A stretch of 64,000 nucleotides of DNA, taken from the NCBI RefSeq assembly GCF_000190315.1, contig NC_015151.1, positions 2,148,509-2,212,508 of the forward strand. The letters are read 5' to 3'. Made by a program: the position numbers and the translations under genes. The notes beneath the pieces are model-generated. The model was not told the DNA's origin. It saw only the letters and a list, made by a program, of their open reading frames with translations, and searched no databases. The stretch comes from Vulcanisaeta moutnovskia 768-28 (GTDB taxonomy: Archaea > Thermoproteota > Thermoprotei > Thermoproteales > Thermocladiaceae). Shown one piece after another: positions 44,555-53,208 of this stretch (within the stretch, counting starts at the first letter, position 1; every line of letters starts with the position of its first letter).

Positions 44555-44591
44555 AGGTCAATAAGCCATTAACTGCGATTTAAAGCTTTTC

Positions 44592-45119
44592 TTATTCCTC
44601 ATCGAGTAGTGTTGTTAATGTCATTTGTATTGTCTTTAGTTTTTCGTACTCATCCTCCATGCCGTATTTCAGAGCCTTGATCATGTATTTAACGGTCTTA
44701 TTCCTTAGCCTTCTGATGTACTCATTACCCTTTGGATTTATTACGCCTTTCTTCACCTTATTGATTACATCCATTGATTCCTTTATCATCTCGTCGATCT
44801 CCATTTTCAACCCTATCTGAGCCGTGTCCGTATGCTCCTCAATCGTCTTTTTACTAATATTAACATTTAGGAATATGGGTTGCGGTATTACTCTTGGTTC
44901 AGGCTTAATTAGCTTGTACTTACCCATTATGTAACCCGCCACTAGGTACCTGAGTAGTTCTGAAACTCCATCAAGTCCCTCCTTCTCCGCAAGTTTTGTA
45001 AGGAGTTCCTTCACAGATTTATGTACCCTAACTGATACGACAGCTCCATCCTTCTCGGGCGCCCTAAACAAGTCCTCATACTTCACCGGTATATCATCTA
45101 TTATGAAGACCTCACTCAT
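44592..45119 (-). CDS. Ribbon-helix-helix-type DNA-binding protein with coiled-coil C-terminus
   Basis: 175 residues. Residues 26-62 (VVSVRVHKSVKELLTKLAEK and following) form an RHH/CopG-like strand-helix-helix. A long charged helical region (about 95-175) follows and may dimerise. Crenarchaeal proteins of this layout are uncharacterised regulators. The ATG at 45119 is leaderless: the TATA box TTAAATTTA (45141-45149) lies 26 nt upstream and is flanked by two direct repeats of TTTGCGAT, which suggests autoregulation. Confidence 0.7.
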   Translation of the reverse strand: MSEVFIIDDIPVKYEDLFRAPEKDGAVVSVRVHKSVKELLTKLAEKEGLDGVSELLRYLVAGYIMGKYKLIKPEPRVIPQPIFLNVNISKKTIEEHTDTAQIGLKMEIDEMIKESMDVINKVKKGVINPKGNEYIRRLRNKTVKYMIKALKYGMEDEYEKLKTIQMTLTTLLDEE

Positions 45120-45132
45120 TAACTGCTTGTAA

Positions 45133-45169
45133 TTTGCGATTTAAATTTAGGGATGACTTATTTTGCGAT
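45133..45169. promoter_or_regulatory. Direct-repeat operator flanking the RHH gene TATA box
   Basis: TTTGCGAT occurs at 45133-45140 and 45162-45169, 29 bp apart, with the TATA box (45141-45149) directly after the first copy. A related TTTGCGCT lies before a small ORF at 14847-14854. The placement would block TBP/TFB binding, as expected for an autorepressor operator (inference). Confidence 0.5.
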
Positions 45170-45211
45170 GTAATATATGGCTTATTACCGCGTTTCTTAA
45201 CTAATCAATTC

Positions 45212-46102
45212 TTAAATCCTCAGTAGGTTTATGTAATTAATAAGGATCTCATTATCCATTGTTTTCCTAATCGCGTCTATGGCATTATCCAGCATATCAT
45301 TTAGTAGGTTTCTCGCCTTACTAATCGCATCCTCAATATTTCCATTATCCCTACTCATTATCCTCACAATATTAATCTCATCATAATTAACACCTGGGTT
45401 CTTACTATCCATGTTTAGGTAATCAATAACGTCATCCCTAACCTGAAACGCAATGCCCACAAACCTACCAATATCCCTAATCCTACTTATCACCTCATTA
45501 TCCTTAACATTAACGGAGTATGCACCAACAATCATTGATGACTCAATAAGTGACGCAGTCTTATAATAAATTAACTTTAGGTAATCATCAATCGTCGTAT
45601 TATCCCTACCACTAAGTTCAGACTCCAGGCTCTGACCAACGGCTAATTTAATGGATGAGTTTAGGAGCTCAAACACAATGTCATTATCACCACTCCTTAT
45701 TGCAAATTCCACGGCCTTAGCAATTATTAAGTCACTGGCAAGCATTGCTGTGTGAGAACCGTAAATACTATACGGAGTCTCCACACCCCTCCTAATCCTC
45801 TGTTGGTCCATTATATCATCCTGAAGCAGTGACGCAGTATGTATTAATTCTACAGATGCAGCTGGTAAAATAGCCCTTTCAATACCAGTACCATTACCTA
45901 ATGCATATGCCATAAGAAGAACTAATGTGGGTCTAATTAACTTACCCCTATTCCTAATGTAATGATAGGTGGCTTTCAGAAGTCTATCAGGCATCCAAAG
46001 ACCAATGAACGACTCCTCAAGTACATGAATAACCTTAGTAAGTGCGAACTTAACATCCATTGGCAATAACTCCATGTACTTACCTGGGTTCAGTACGGCC
46101 AT
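45212..46102 (-). CDS. Geranylgeranyl diphosphate synthase (polyprenyl synthetase)
   Basis: 296 residues. First aspartate-rich motif DDIMD (95-99) after SLLQ and second DDVID (223-227) are both complete, so the enzyme is probably active. RGKLIRP binds IPP. Residues before the first motif (HTASLL) are small at the chain-length position, consistent with C20 or longer products. It makes the prenyl chain of archaeal lipids; the geranylgeranyl reductase gene lies 50 bp upstream on the same strand, forming an apparent operon. Confidence 0.93.
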   Translation of the reverse strand: MAVLNPGKYMELLPMDVKFALTKVIHVLEESFIGLWMPDRLLKATYHYIRNRGKLIRPTLVLLMAYALGNGTGIERAILPAASVELIHTASLLQDDIMDQQRIRRGVETPYSIYGSHTAMLASDLIIAKAVEFAIRSGDNDIVFELLNSSIKLAVGQSLESELSGRDNTTIDDYLKLIYYKTASLIESSMIVGAYSVNVKDNEVISRIRDIGRFVGIAFQVRDDVIDYLNMDSKNPGVNYDEINIVRIMSRDNGNIEDAISKARNLLNDMLDNAIDAIRKTMDNEILINYINLLRI

Positions 46103-46152
46103 TTAATTCATTACCTCCTTAAACTTATGCCTTAATAAATACTACACGCACG

Positions 46153-47355
46153 CTAAGCAAAGCTGGAGATTAACCTAATCAATAAATTACCAATTAGGAA
46201 CTTAACGAATGTGCTAACCCTCATTGATGATAATGTGGCCTCGTAAATTGAACTAGCCATAAGACCACTTGAAACCCTCAACGCGGTCTCCATGGCATTC
46301 CTACTCATTAGTAATGGGTCACCAGCCCTCCTAAACATAACCATTCTATTCATCAAGGGCCTAAGCAACCTATCCATAAGCGCTGGGTAATTGCTACCAT
46401 GCATTAATGACTCACCAAGTAAGTGGGCAGTTATCATGGCTGGGTTAATGCCAGCGCCGTTTGTTGGTATTACCGAACCAACCGCATCACCGATTAAGTA
46501 CGCATTATTAACGCCATACTTATTCAGTAGGCCGCCGATTGGTAGAGTCTTCATGAGCACGGATCTTTGGATACCCTCAAGGCCGTATCTATTGATAAAG
46601 AGCATATGGTAATTAAGTGGATTATCCCCTCTCCATGCAATGTTATTCCTAACACCAACGCCGATGTTATGCGTACCATCACCCCTCGGGAATACCCAGG
46701 CAAAGCCACCAGGCGCTATTCCTGGATCCATGATAATAACGGCCTCATTATCCACGTACTTACCCCTAGCCCTTGAACTAGTCGCTATTATTAAGTCCTC
46801 AGCACTGAAGCCATTAGTTATGCCGAGACTAAGATCGACAATTGATGGATATGCATCAGCACCGACTAGGGCCTTAGTGTTAATCACGTACTCGCCACCA
46901 TCCTTATCATGAACAAGACACTCATAACCATCATCTTTCACCATGCACTTAATGGCAGTAACCCCAAAATGAACCTTGGCACCCCCATTAATAGCGTCCT
47001 CAAGGACGCCCCTAATTAACGCCGCCTTATCAATGACGTAAGTCCTAAAGGGCATTCTAGCGATATCACGGTCATTAATCACGAGCCTTAACCACTTAAT
47101 CTCATTAACAATGAATTCCCTACGCAGTGTCTCCCTAAGTGTCGTTAACAATACCTCGTATAAATCCCTATTAATCCAGGGCTTAAGTAAGTCCTCACTG
47201 GGTAGTAATTCACCGCATATTATTGGTGCATAAATCACGGACTTCTTATCAATGAGCATTACATCACCGTTGAAGCCATTCTTGACTAGATAACGGGCTA
47301 GGTAGGAACCAGCGGGTCCACCGCCAATTATTAATACATCAGTCTTAACAACCAC
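46153..47355 (-). CDS. Geranylgeranyl reductase family flavoprotein
   Basis: 400 residues. GGGPAGSYLARYL (11-23) binds FAD; a conserved GGFAWVFPRGDGTHNIGVG and GDAVGSVIPTNGAGINPAM complete the digeranylgeranylglycerophospholipid reductase pattern. The family saturates the isoprenoid chains of archaeal membrane lipids. It lies directly upstream of the GGPP synthase gene, so synthesis and saturation of the C20 chains are encoded together. Shares a 74-bp promoter space with the L38e-like gene. Confidence 0.9.
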   Translation of the reverse strand: MVVKTDVLIIGGGPAGSYLARYLVKNGFNGDVMLIDKKSVIYAPIICGELLPSEDLLKPWINRDLYEVLLTTLRETLRREFIVNEIKWLRLVINDRDIARMPFRTYVIDKAALIRGVLEDAINGGAKVHFGVTAIKCMVKDDGYECLVHDKDGGEYVINTKALVGADAYPSIVDLSLGITNGFSAEDLIIATSSRARGKYVDNEAVIIMDPGIAPGGFAWVFPRGDGTHNIGVGVRNNIAWRGDNPLNYHMLFINRYGLEGIQRSVLMKTLPIGGLLNKYGVNNAYLIGDAVGSVIPTNGAGINPAMITAHLLGESLMHGSNYPALMDRLLRPLMNRMVMFRRAGDPLLMSRNAMETALRVSSGLMASSIYEATLSSMRVSTFVKFLIGNLLIRLISSFA

Positions 47356-47429
47356 GCTAAATCAAGTAATTGGGGATTAATTACCTCTTCTGTAGAAATC
47401 CTTAAAAAATCCCCTATATCGGCAATGCC

Positions 47430-47633
47430 GTGCCTAGGGAAGTATTCCTTGTGGAGTTGTGGCGTAGGTATGCAGATGCCGCAGTTGAGATTAGGGTTAA
47501 GAGGTATTCTGATTATGTGAAGTTGAAGGCTAGGTTAAGGCATCAATTATACACGATTAGGGTTCCACCTGACGTGGCTGATCAATTGATTAGGGAGTAT
47601 AAGTCGAAGAATAAGACCGTTAATGAGTACTGA
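47430..47633 (+). CDS. rpl38e: Ribosomal protein L38e-like
   Basis: 67 residues, basic. The start PREVFLVELW, then VEIRVKRYSDYVKLKARLRHQLYTIRVPP, matches crenarchaeal and eukaryotic L38e, which open with P-x-E-V and carry a K-V-K-x-R strand and an LYT strand. It is an accessory protein of the 50S subunit. A GTG start at 47430 lies after TCCTTAAAAAATC (about 26 nt). Sequence is short, so the call is moderate. Confidence 0.65.
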   Translation: MPREVFLVELWRRYADAAVEIRVKRYSDYVKLKARLRHQLYTIRVPPDVADQLIREYKSKNKTVNEY

Positions 47634-47637
47634 TTAT

Positions 47638-47687
47638 TCGGCCCACCAATCATCATTTTATTCAGGGCTCCAGACCGTAATCATCAA
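47638..47687 (-). ncRNA. Candidate C/D box sRNA
   Basis: Minus strand, 50 nt: C-like TTGATGA (47681-47687), 15-nt guide TTACGGTCTGGAGCC, perfect D' CTGA (47662-47665), 5-nt spacer, C' ATGATGA (47650-47656), 8-nt region and D-like CCGA (47638-47641). Box spacing is close to archaeal sRNAs, but the second guide is short and the promoter is unclear. It lies in the space after the L38e-like gene. Target not identified. Confidence 0.35.
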
Positions 47688-47756
47688 TTCATATCAACCA
47701 AACAAGGGCATTATCAACTAATAAACCTTATTAAGGGTTTAGGTTTCGTTGTTTCG

Positions 47757-47999
47757 ATGTTAACTGAGGAATTAATAAATAAGGCCAGGGAAATAGTGAT
47801 TAAGCTAAGGACTGCTGAGGAGTTGATAAGGAGCGGGAAATTGGATGATGGTGTTAAACTATTTAGGGAGGCTACGAAGGAGGCTAAGGAGACTAAGCTC
47901 TTCGATAATTACATAGCCATTATTAGGAAGGTCAGGAGACTAATCAATGAGACAAGGGCTAGGCAAGCGAGGAAGTCGGCTCAGGAGAAAAAGGCTTGA
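47757..47999 (+). CDS. Small helical (TPR-like) hypothetical protein
   Basis: 80 residues, all-helical, charged: LTEELINKAREIV, TAEELIRSGKLDDGVKLF, then ETKLFDNYIAIIRKVRRLI. The pattern resembles one or two TPR-type helical hairpins with a basic C-terminal tail (ARKSAQEKKA). No family recognised. A similar small gene follows at 48060. It has its own AT-rich promoter region. Confidence 0.55.
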   Translation: MLTEELINKAREIVIKLRTAEELIRSGKLDDGVKLFREATKEAKETKLFDNYIAIIRKVRRLINETRARQARKSAQEKKA

Positions 48000-48059
48000 G
48001 AAAGGTAAGGCATAATTTTTAAATTAACCTGCAACCACATACTGCGGTTTGGTGATAGC

Positions 48060-48362
48060 ATGGCAGTGACCTGCTCAAGGTGGGAGAGATTGATTGAGAA
48101 GGCCGAGAGGGAGGGTAATAAGGAGAAGGCGCTGGAGTTTAGAGAGAAGCTTGTGGAATGCGTTGTGTATATGGCTCAGGGGTTAATAGCCAGGGGTAGG
48201 TCGAGGGATTTAGACGAGGCGGAGGAGTTGCTTAAGTATGGCGATGAGGTCGGTAATAAATTGGGCATTAACGAACTCCTATTCCACGTAAACCTGCTCA
48301 GGAAGAAGATTGAAGAAAAGCGCGAGAGGAGGAGGCCGAAGGAGGCCGAAGCCAAGCAGTAA
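48060..48362 (+). CDS. Small helical hypothetical protein
   Basis: 100 residues, strongly charged and helical: ERLIEKAEREGNKEKALEFREK, then AEELLKYGDEVGNKLGINE and KKIEEKRERRRPKEAEAKQ. It looks like a TPR-like hairpin plus a coiled tail and may be a distant relative of its neighbour (both end in a basic helix after a leucine-rich segment). The ATG follows TTTTTAAATTAACC (48016-48029) by about 35 nt. Convergent with the HAD gene, stops 1 bp apart. Confidence 0.6.
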   Translation: MAVTCSRWERLIEKAEREGNKEKALEFREKLVECVVYMAQGLIARGRSRDLDEAEELLKYGDEVGNKLGINELLFHVNLLRKKIEEKRERRRPKEAEAKQ

Positions 48363-49151
48363 TTATTTCAATAGGTCAATCAATGTATTAACCACGAATG
48401 TAGGCCTATACCTACTATTGACTAGGTCCTCGATCTTGGTCTCGCCTGTCAGGACAAGTATTGAGGTTACACCGTTCTCGTTGGCCATGGCTATGTCCGT
48501 GTATAGCCTATCACCTATTATCACGGCATCACTAGGCCTAACACTCAGCTTCCTCAGCATGTAATTAAGGAATAAGCTACTCGGCTTACCTGTCACAGCC
48601 ATTGGATCCTTACCCGTGGCCGTCCTAATTAATGCCCATATCGAACCAGTATCCGGGATGTAACCCCTATCCGTAGGGCACAGTATGTCTGGGTTAACCA
48701 CGATGTAAGGAGTGCCAGCCATTATGTGGCGTACAGCCCTAACTAGCTTACCATAGGTTAGTGTCTTATCGAAGGCAATAACCACAATCTCTGGTCTTTC
48801 TGGGTCGTGATGAATACCTGAACTTACGAGGTCATGAATGAACTCAGGCGTACCAAGTGCGTAAACCCTCCTTACGCCAGTATCGTATAAGTACTCTATG
48901 GCAGCTTCCGTTGATATGAAAACCTCATCATAAGAGAAAAACCTTCCCAATATTCGTCTTAGTCTCTTGATATGGTGCTCCTTACTGAAGGATGAGTTAT
49001 TCGTCATTATCACGTATCGCTTGCCATGCTCATCAAGGAACCTTATGAATTCCCTGGCACCAGGTAATGGTCTTGAACCAATATAGAGTGTGCCATCACC
49101 ATCAAGAACCACTAAATCCTTACCTAATAAAATCCTTAGTGCATTATTCAT
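48363..49151 (-). CDS. HAD-superfamily phosphatase, NagD/4-nitrophenylphosphatase type
   Basis: 262 residues. DGDGTLY (17-23) is HAD motif I with the nucleophile Asp and general acid Asp; MTNNSS is motif II; KPSSLF is the motif III lysine; GDRLYTDIAM is motif IV. A C2-type cap (about 75-190) follows motif II, which places it with NagD/AraL-like phosphatases. Such enzymes dephosphorylate small phosphates, such as 2-phosphoglycolate or p-nitrophenyl phosphate. Convergent with the helical protein gene. Confidence 0.92.
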   Translation of the reverse strand: MNNALRILLGKDLVVLDGDGTLYIGSRPLPGAREFIRFLDEHGKRYVIMTNNSSFSKEHHIKRLRRILGRFFSYDEVFISTEAAIEYLYDTGVRRVYALGTPEFIHDLVSSGIHHDPERPEIVVIAFDKTLTYGKLVRAVRHIMAGTPYIVVNPDILCPTDRGYIPDTGSIWALIRTATGKDPMAVTGKPSSLFLNYMLRKLSVRPSDAVIIGDRLYTDIAMANENGVTSILVLTGETKIEDLVNSRYRPTFVVNTLIDLLK

Positions 49152-49269
49152 AGTATTAAATTAAGATGACCAGCATATACCAAGTATTAATATACTTTAT
49201 CACCTGGTCATTAATTACCTAGATTACTTGAGGATAATACTTATTAAAAATGATCAGTTTCTGCAATTA

Positions 49270-50694
49270 ATGCCCAATGGTGATCAGACTGGAATTAAGG
49301 TGGTAAAAACAGACTTACTCGCTAGGTTGGATCGCCTACCATTCTCGCCATTCCACCGGAAGGTTATCCTGGTATTAACAGCTGCGTATTTCCTAGATGG
49401 CCTCGAGAGCACCCTTTATGGCGGTGTATTAGCCATTGTTGCTAAGGTATTTAAAATAACGTCATTGGAGTCGACGTTGGGCCTTGTCCTGTTCCTAATA
49501 GGCGCGGCAGTTGGCGCTGAATTATTTGGTGTTTTGGCTGATGTCCTTGGCAGGAAGAGGTTATTCATGACTACGATATTGATTTACGGCTTATTTACGG
49601 CCTTATCAGCAGCCTCATTTAATTTTATAAGCCTTACAGTATTCCGATTCCTGACTGGCGTTGGCATTGGTGGTGAGTATGGTGCCGTGAATAGTGCGAT
49701 TCAGGAATTCGTACCACCAAGGGAAAGAGGTAAGTGGTTGGGTTTCGTAATAGGCGCTGGTTGGGATGTTGGCACAGTCATAGCATCATTAACCTCCTAC
49801 TTCGCAATATCCAGGTTACCAATAAACATTGGTTGGAGGATTGCCTTCCTAATCGGTGCAGTACTCGCAGTGTTTGTGTGGGCTATTAGGAGGTCAATAC
49901 CTGAATCACCGAGGTGGTTACTATCGAAGGGTAAGTACAATGAGGCTGAGGGCATTGTTAAGCAGATTGAGGATCTCGTTAGGAATCAGCTAGGGATTAA
50001 GGAATTACCACCAGTTCAGCCTGTTGATGTTGTTATTGCTAGTCCAAGGGGTTGGACAGTGGCTAAGAAGGTATTCACACTATACCCAAGGAGAGCCATA
50101 AGCGCCGTCTTACTTAATTTCACAGAGACTTGGCCATACTATACAGCATTCACGTTAATACCCGTATTCCTATCCTCACTGGGTGTGTCATCAAAGGTAA
50201 TACCACTATACCTAGTCCCAGTTACGGCATTTGGCGCAGTGGGTGCCTTTGTAATTCCGTACCTAGCCGATAAGGTTGGCAGGAGACCAATGGCCGTTGT
50301 ATCCTACTCAGTTGGTGGATTGCTCGGTCTTCTAATGGCCTACCTGTTCTATATCAAGGCGATAGGGTTGGCAGGACTGATAGGGTTACTGGCCTTAACG
50401 TATTTCTTTGTGTATGCTGCTGCCGATATACTCTACGTAATGATACCCGAGGCATTCCCAACGCAGTTAAGGGCTGCGGCTGTCGGTACGGCTGTATCAA
50501 TAGGTAGATTAGGTGGTATTATCGGAGCATTCGTCATGCCATACATACTAGTTACCTTTAAGCCACTACCATATGCAGCATTAATTGCATTTACGTTAAT
50601 GGCTGCGATAATGATAATTGGCGCAATAGCCGGTGTATTAATTGGTGTTGAGGGGAAGGGAAGGAGCCTTGAGGAGTTATCGACATATAGGTAA
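49270..50694 (+). CDS. MFS transporter, sugar/organic acid symporter type
   Basis: 474 residues from the ATG at 49270. The frame is open from a TTG at 49228, but TTATTAAAAA (49241-49250) lies about 25 nt before 49270. Motif A ADVLGRKRLF and GVGIGGEYGAVNS, plus PESPRWLLSKGK after helix 6 (sugar transporter signature), indicate an SP/AAHS-type 12-helix carrier. It likely imports a sugar or aromatic acid with protons. No partner gene is adjacent on the same strand. Confidence 0.88.
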   Translation: MPNGDQTGIKVVKTDLLARLDRLPFSPFHRKVILVLTAAYFLDGLESTLYGGVLAIVAKVFKITSLESTLGLVLFLIGAAVGAELFGVLADVLGRKRLFMTTILIYGLFTALSAASFNFISLTVFRFLTGVGIGGEYGAVNSAIQEFVPPRERGKWLGFVIGAGWDVGTVIASLTSYFAISRLPINIGWRIAFLIGAVLAVFVWAIRRSIPESPRWLLSKGKYNEAEGIVKQIEDLVRNQLGIKELPPVQPVDVVIASPRGWTVAKKVFTLYPRRAISAVLLNFTETWPYYTAFTLIPVFLSSLGVSSKVIPLYLVPVTAFGAVGAFVIPYLADKVGRRPMAVVSYSVGGLLGLLMAYLFYIKAIGLAGLIGLLALTYFFVYAAADILYVMIPEAFPTQLRAAAVGTAVSIGRLGGIIGAFVMPYILVTFKPLPYAALIAFTLMAAIMIIGAIAGVLIGVEGKGRSLEELSTYR

Positions 50695-50772
50695 CTGAAA
50701 TTCAGCAGTTCCCTCAAAATAACTAAAGATAAATATTCTTTATTTCACTTATCAAACTTATGTTGAATCAGT

Positions 50773-51198
50773 ATGCCAATACTTAGTATTGAATTCACTG
50801 TGAGTAGGGAGGTAGATCCAAGGCGCCTTGATAGGGTTTGGCAGGTACTTAGTGACGTTGAGGCCATGCCTAGGTACTGGAGGGGTCATAGAGAGGTGGA
50901 AATAGTGAGTAGGGATGGTAATGCGTATCTCGTCAAAATCAAGTTCGCATTCTCAGGCCCAAATAACAGAGGCATTGCAAGGATTGAGATACATAATGCT
51001 GATAGGCTCGTGCTTATTAATTACCTGGAAGGACCAATAAGGGGTTATGTAAGGAACTACATAAATGGAAACTTACTAATTAGCCAATGGAGCATTAGGA
51101 TAAGCCCACTCTTTCTAATAATAAAGCCCTGGATAAGGAAGCACTTTATGAATGGGGCAGGCAATGCGTTGGTGCGAATATTGAACGAGGAAACTTGA
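50773..51198 (+). CDS. SRPBCC (START-like) family protein
   Basis: 141 residues, alpha/beta helix-grip fold: EFTVSREVDPRRLDRVWQVL then EAMPRYWRGHREVEIVS, and a C-terminal helix HFMNGAGNALVRILN. These proteins bind hydrophobic small molecules in a cavity. The YWRG segment resembles polyketide cyclase/dehydrase-like members. Start ATG at 50773 after a short leader. No more specific function can be given. Confidence 0.75.
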   Translation: MPILSIEFTVSREVDPRRLDRVWQVLSDVEAMPRYWRGHREVEIVSRDGNAYLVKIKFAFSGPNNRGIARIEIHNADRLVLINYLEGPIRGYVRNYINGNLLISQWSIRISPLFLIIKPWIRKHFMNGAGNALVRILNEET

Positions 51199-51393
51199 TA
51201 AGGTAGGTGATTGATTATTCTGAGAATATATCATTCATGATTTTAATTAATATCAGGGACGATTAATAGGGCTTTGTGATAATGATTATTGATAAAGCAC
51301 CTAATTTGCTCCTTATAAACCTTAATTAATAATGTATACACCAAGACATAATCAAGGACTAACTTAATAAATAATTTGTCAATAGGTGGATAG

Positions 51394-52494
51394 GTGGATA
51401 GGGGCTTCATTATTGCGTGGAGTGTAACCTTTCTACAGCTGGCTGTGAGGCTGGGTTGGGGAGTAGTTAGTGTGACTATGGCTGAGTTGTTGAGACTTAA
51501 CCCGGTGCAGATAGGGCTTGTTCTGACCCTGTTCTATATTGGTTATATGACTTCTTCAATACCCTGGGGGGCACTCATTGATAGGTTTGGGCCGAGTAAA
51601 GCAATACTCGTTTCCGGAACCTTATCCAGTGCCGTGATTTTAATGTTATTCCTGGCAAACACCTTCACGCAAATCTTACTGCTTTACCTAATGGCTGGTT
51701 TCCTAACTGCTGGTTTATTTCCATCAGCGATGAAGATAGCAAGTTACTCAACTCAGGAGAAGGTGCACAGTAGGGTTGCGATGCTGGAGAGTGCGGCACC
51801 GATAGTCCTAATTGCATTGAGTGCTGCATCTCCATTAATAATTACCCACTGGAGAACCTTTTATCTGGCAATATTCCTTGCACTACTCACGGCATCTCTA
51901 TCCTCAATAGGCCTCAAAGTAGTCAGTAGCAAATACGCCAGGCCTAAAAGCGTGTTAATGAATTTAAGAGTGGCGAAGGCTGTAGCGATAAGGGCAGGGG
52001 AATTATGGGGATCCTGGGGAACATCGAGTTGGCTCCTGCCATTCTTGGTCCTCTATGATGGGATCAAGGGAATACTACCCGTATTACTCTTCTTCATATA
52101 CTCCCTGGGGCAGTTGATCTCCATATTCTTGGCATCAGTACTACCTAAGTCAATAGGTGAGAGGAAAGTTATTGAGATCTCACTAACGGCCTTTATAGTC
52201 TGTGACTTCTTAGCGGCAATCCTTCTCAAGGACACACTATTACTCTTCCCGATCTTTCTTGCACTTGGAATTAGCTCGTTTTTGTATAGACCACCAACTG
52301 ATGTATTGATAATAAAGATTATGGGAAACGAATATGCAGGTACGTCAATGGGCTACGCAAATGCCGTATCCCAGTTGGGCTCTATGGTGGCTCCAATATT
52401 CGTAGGCTTCGCAATAAGCATAAGCCCAATACTTGGCGTTTTAAGCTTAGCACTAGGGCCCTTAATATCATTAATAATCCTCTACATGATTTAA
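51394..52494 (+). CDS. MFS transporter, 12 helices
   Basis: 366 residues, about 12 helices. Motif A-like GALIDRFGPSKAIL lies between helices 2 and 3. It resembles nitrate/oxalate-type or general MFS carriers and is short, lacking large loops. The GTG at 51394 is followed by a Trp-rich helix. No ligand can be read. It stands alone on the plus strand. Confidence 0.8.
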   Translation: MDRGFIIAWSVTFLQLAVRLGWGVVSVTMAELLRLNPVQIGLVLTLFYIGYMTSSIPWGALIDRFGPSKAILVSGTLSSAVILMLFLANTFTQILLLYLMAGFLTAGLFPSAMKIASYSTQEKVHSRVAMLESAAPIVLIALSAASPLIITHWRTFYLAIFLALLTASLSSIGLKVVSSKYARPKSVLMNLRVAKAVAIRAGELWGSWGTSSWLLPFLVLYDGIKGILPVLLFFIYSLGQLISIFLASVLPKSIGERKVIEISLTAFIVCDFLAAILLKDTLLLFPIFLALGISSFLYRPPTDVLIIKIMGNEYAGTSMGYANAVSQLGSMVAPIFVGFAISISPILGVLSLALGPLISLIILYMI

Positions 52495-52713
52495 TATACA
52501 ACATCAATAATGAATAATACCCTCGAGCCCCGTACCATCACTGAATTCTTCCATCTTATGAACCTAGCCTCATGGGATACAGTAAGAGATGAACCTTGAC
52601 CATGAAAACGCATCATACTCTAACGTCAGTACTAGGGTGGCTTTAATGCACGTAGTATCTATTGATTCGAATACAATATAATGAATAAATAATAGTTAAT
52701 ATAATGGTAATCA

Positions 52714-53097
52714 ATGTTTAAAGTTCAGTTAAGATATTCCGACACCGATCAGATGGGTGTTATTTATTTCGCTAGGTACTTCGTATACGCTGATGAGGCT
52801 ATCACGAGCTTCATGAAGGAACGAGACATTGATATTGTTAAGCTTGAGAAGGAGGGCATATATTTTGCCGTTGCCTCCGCACATTGTGACTATGAAAAGC
52901 CAATTAAGTATAGCGATAATTGCCTCGTTAAGGTACAAGTCTCAAGAATTGGAAATACCAGCGTAACATTCAACTTCGAAATAATGGCAAATAACGAAGT
53001 AGTTGCAAACGGATACATAGTGTACGTATTGATAGACAAGGAGGGCAAAAAGAAGCAATTACCGGGTGAAATAAGGAAGTCACTGGTTAAGAGTTAA
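52714..53097 (+). CDS. 4HBT-type acyl-CoA thioesterase
   Basis: 127 residues, hot-dog fold. YSDTDQMGVIYFARYFVYADEA carries the catalytic Asp of YbgC/4-hydroxybenzoyl-CoA thioesterases (D-x-x-G-x-x-Y-x-x-x-Y/F). It hydrolyses an acyl-CoA; aliphatic short-chain or aromatic substrates are possible. It fits the acyl-CoA-handling genes downstream. ATG at 52714 follows AATAATAGTTAATATAA. Confidence 0.85.
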   Translation: MFKVQLRYSDTDQMGVIYFARYFVYADEAITSFMKERDIDIVKLEKEGIYFAVASAHCDYEKPIKYSDNCLVKVQVSRIGNTSVTFNFEIMANNEVVANGYIVYVLIDKEGKKKQLPGEIRKSLVKS

Positions 53098-53208
53098 GCC
53101 GTGTATATTTCATAACCCACTAACCAACTAAGAGAAATCAAAATAGAAACAATGTCTAATACACAATACATAAATGAAACTGTTTAATAATTTTAACGAT
53201 AATGATGA

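Noticed and set aside
52510-52599. 29-codon frame after the MFS gene
   Set aside because: Good-looking codons but too short and without start signals; may be a gene remnant.
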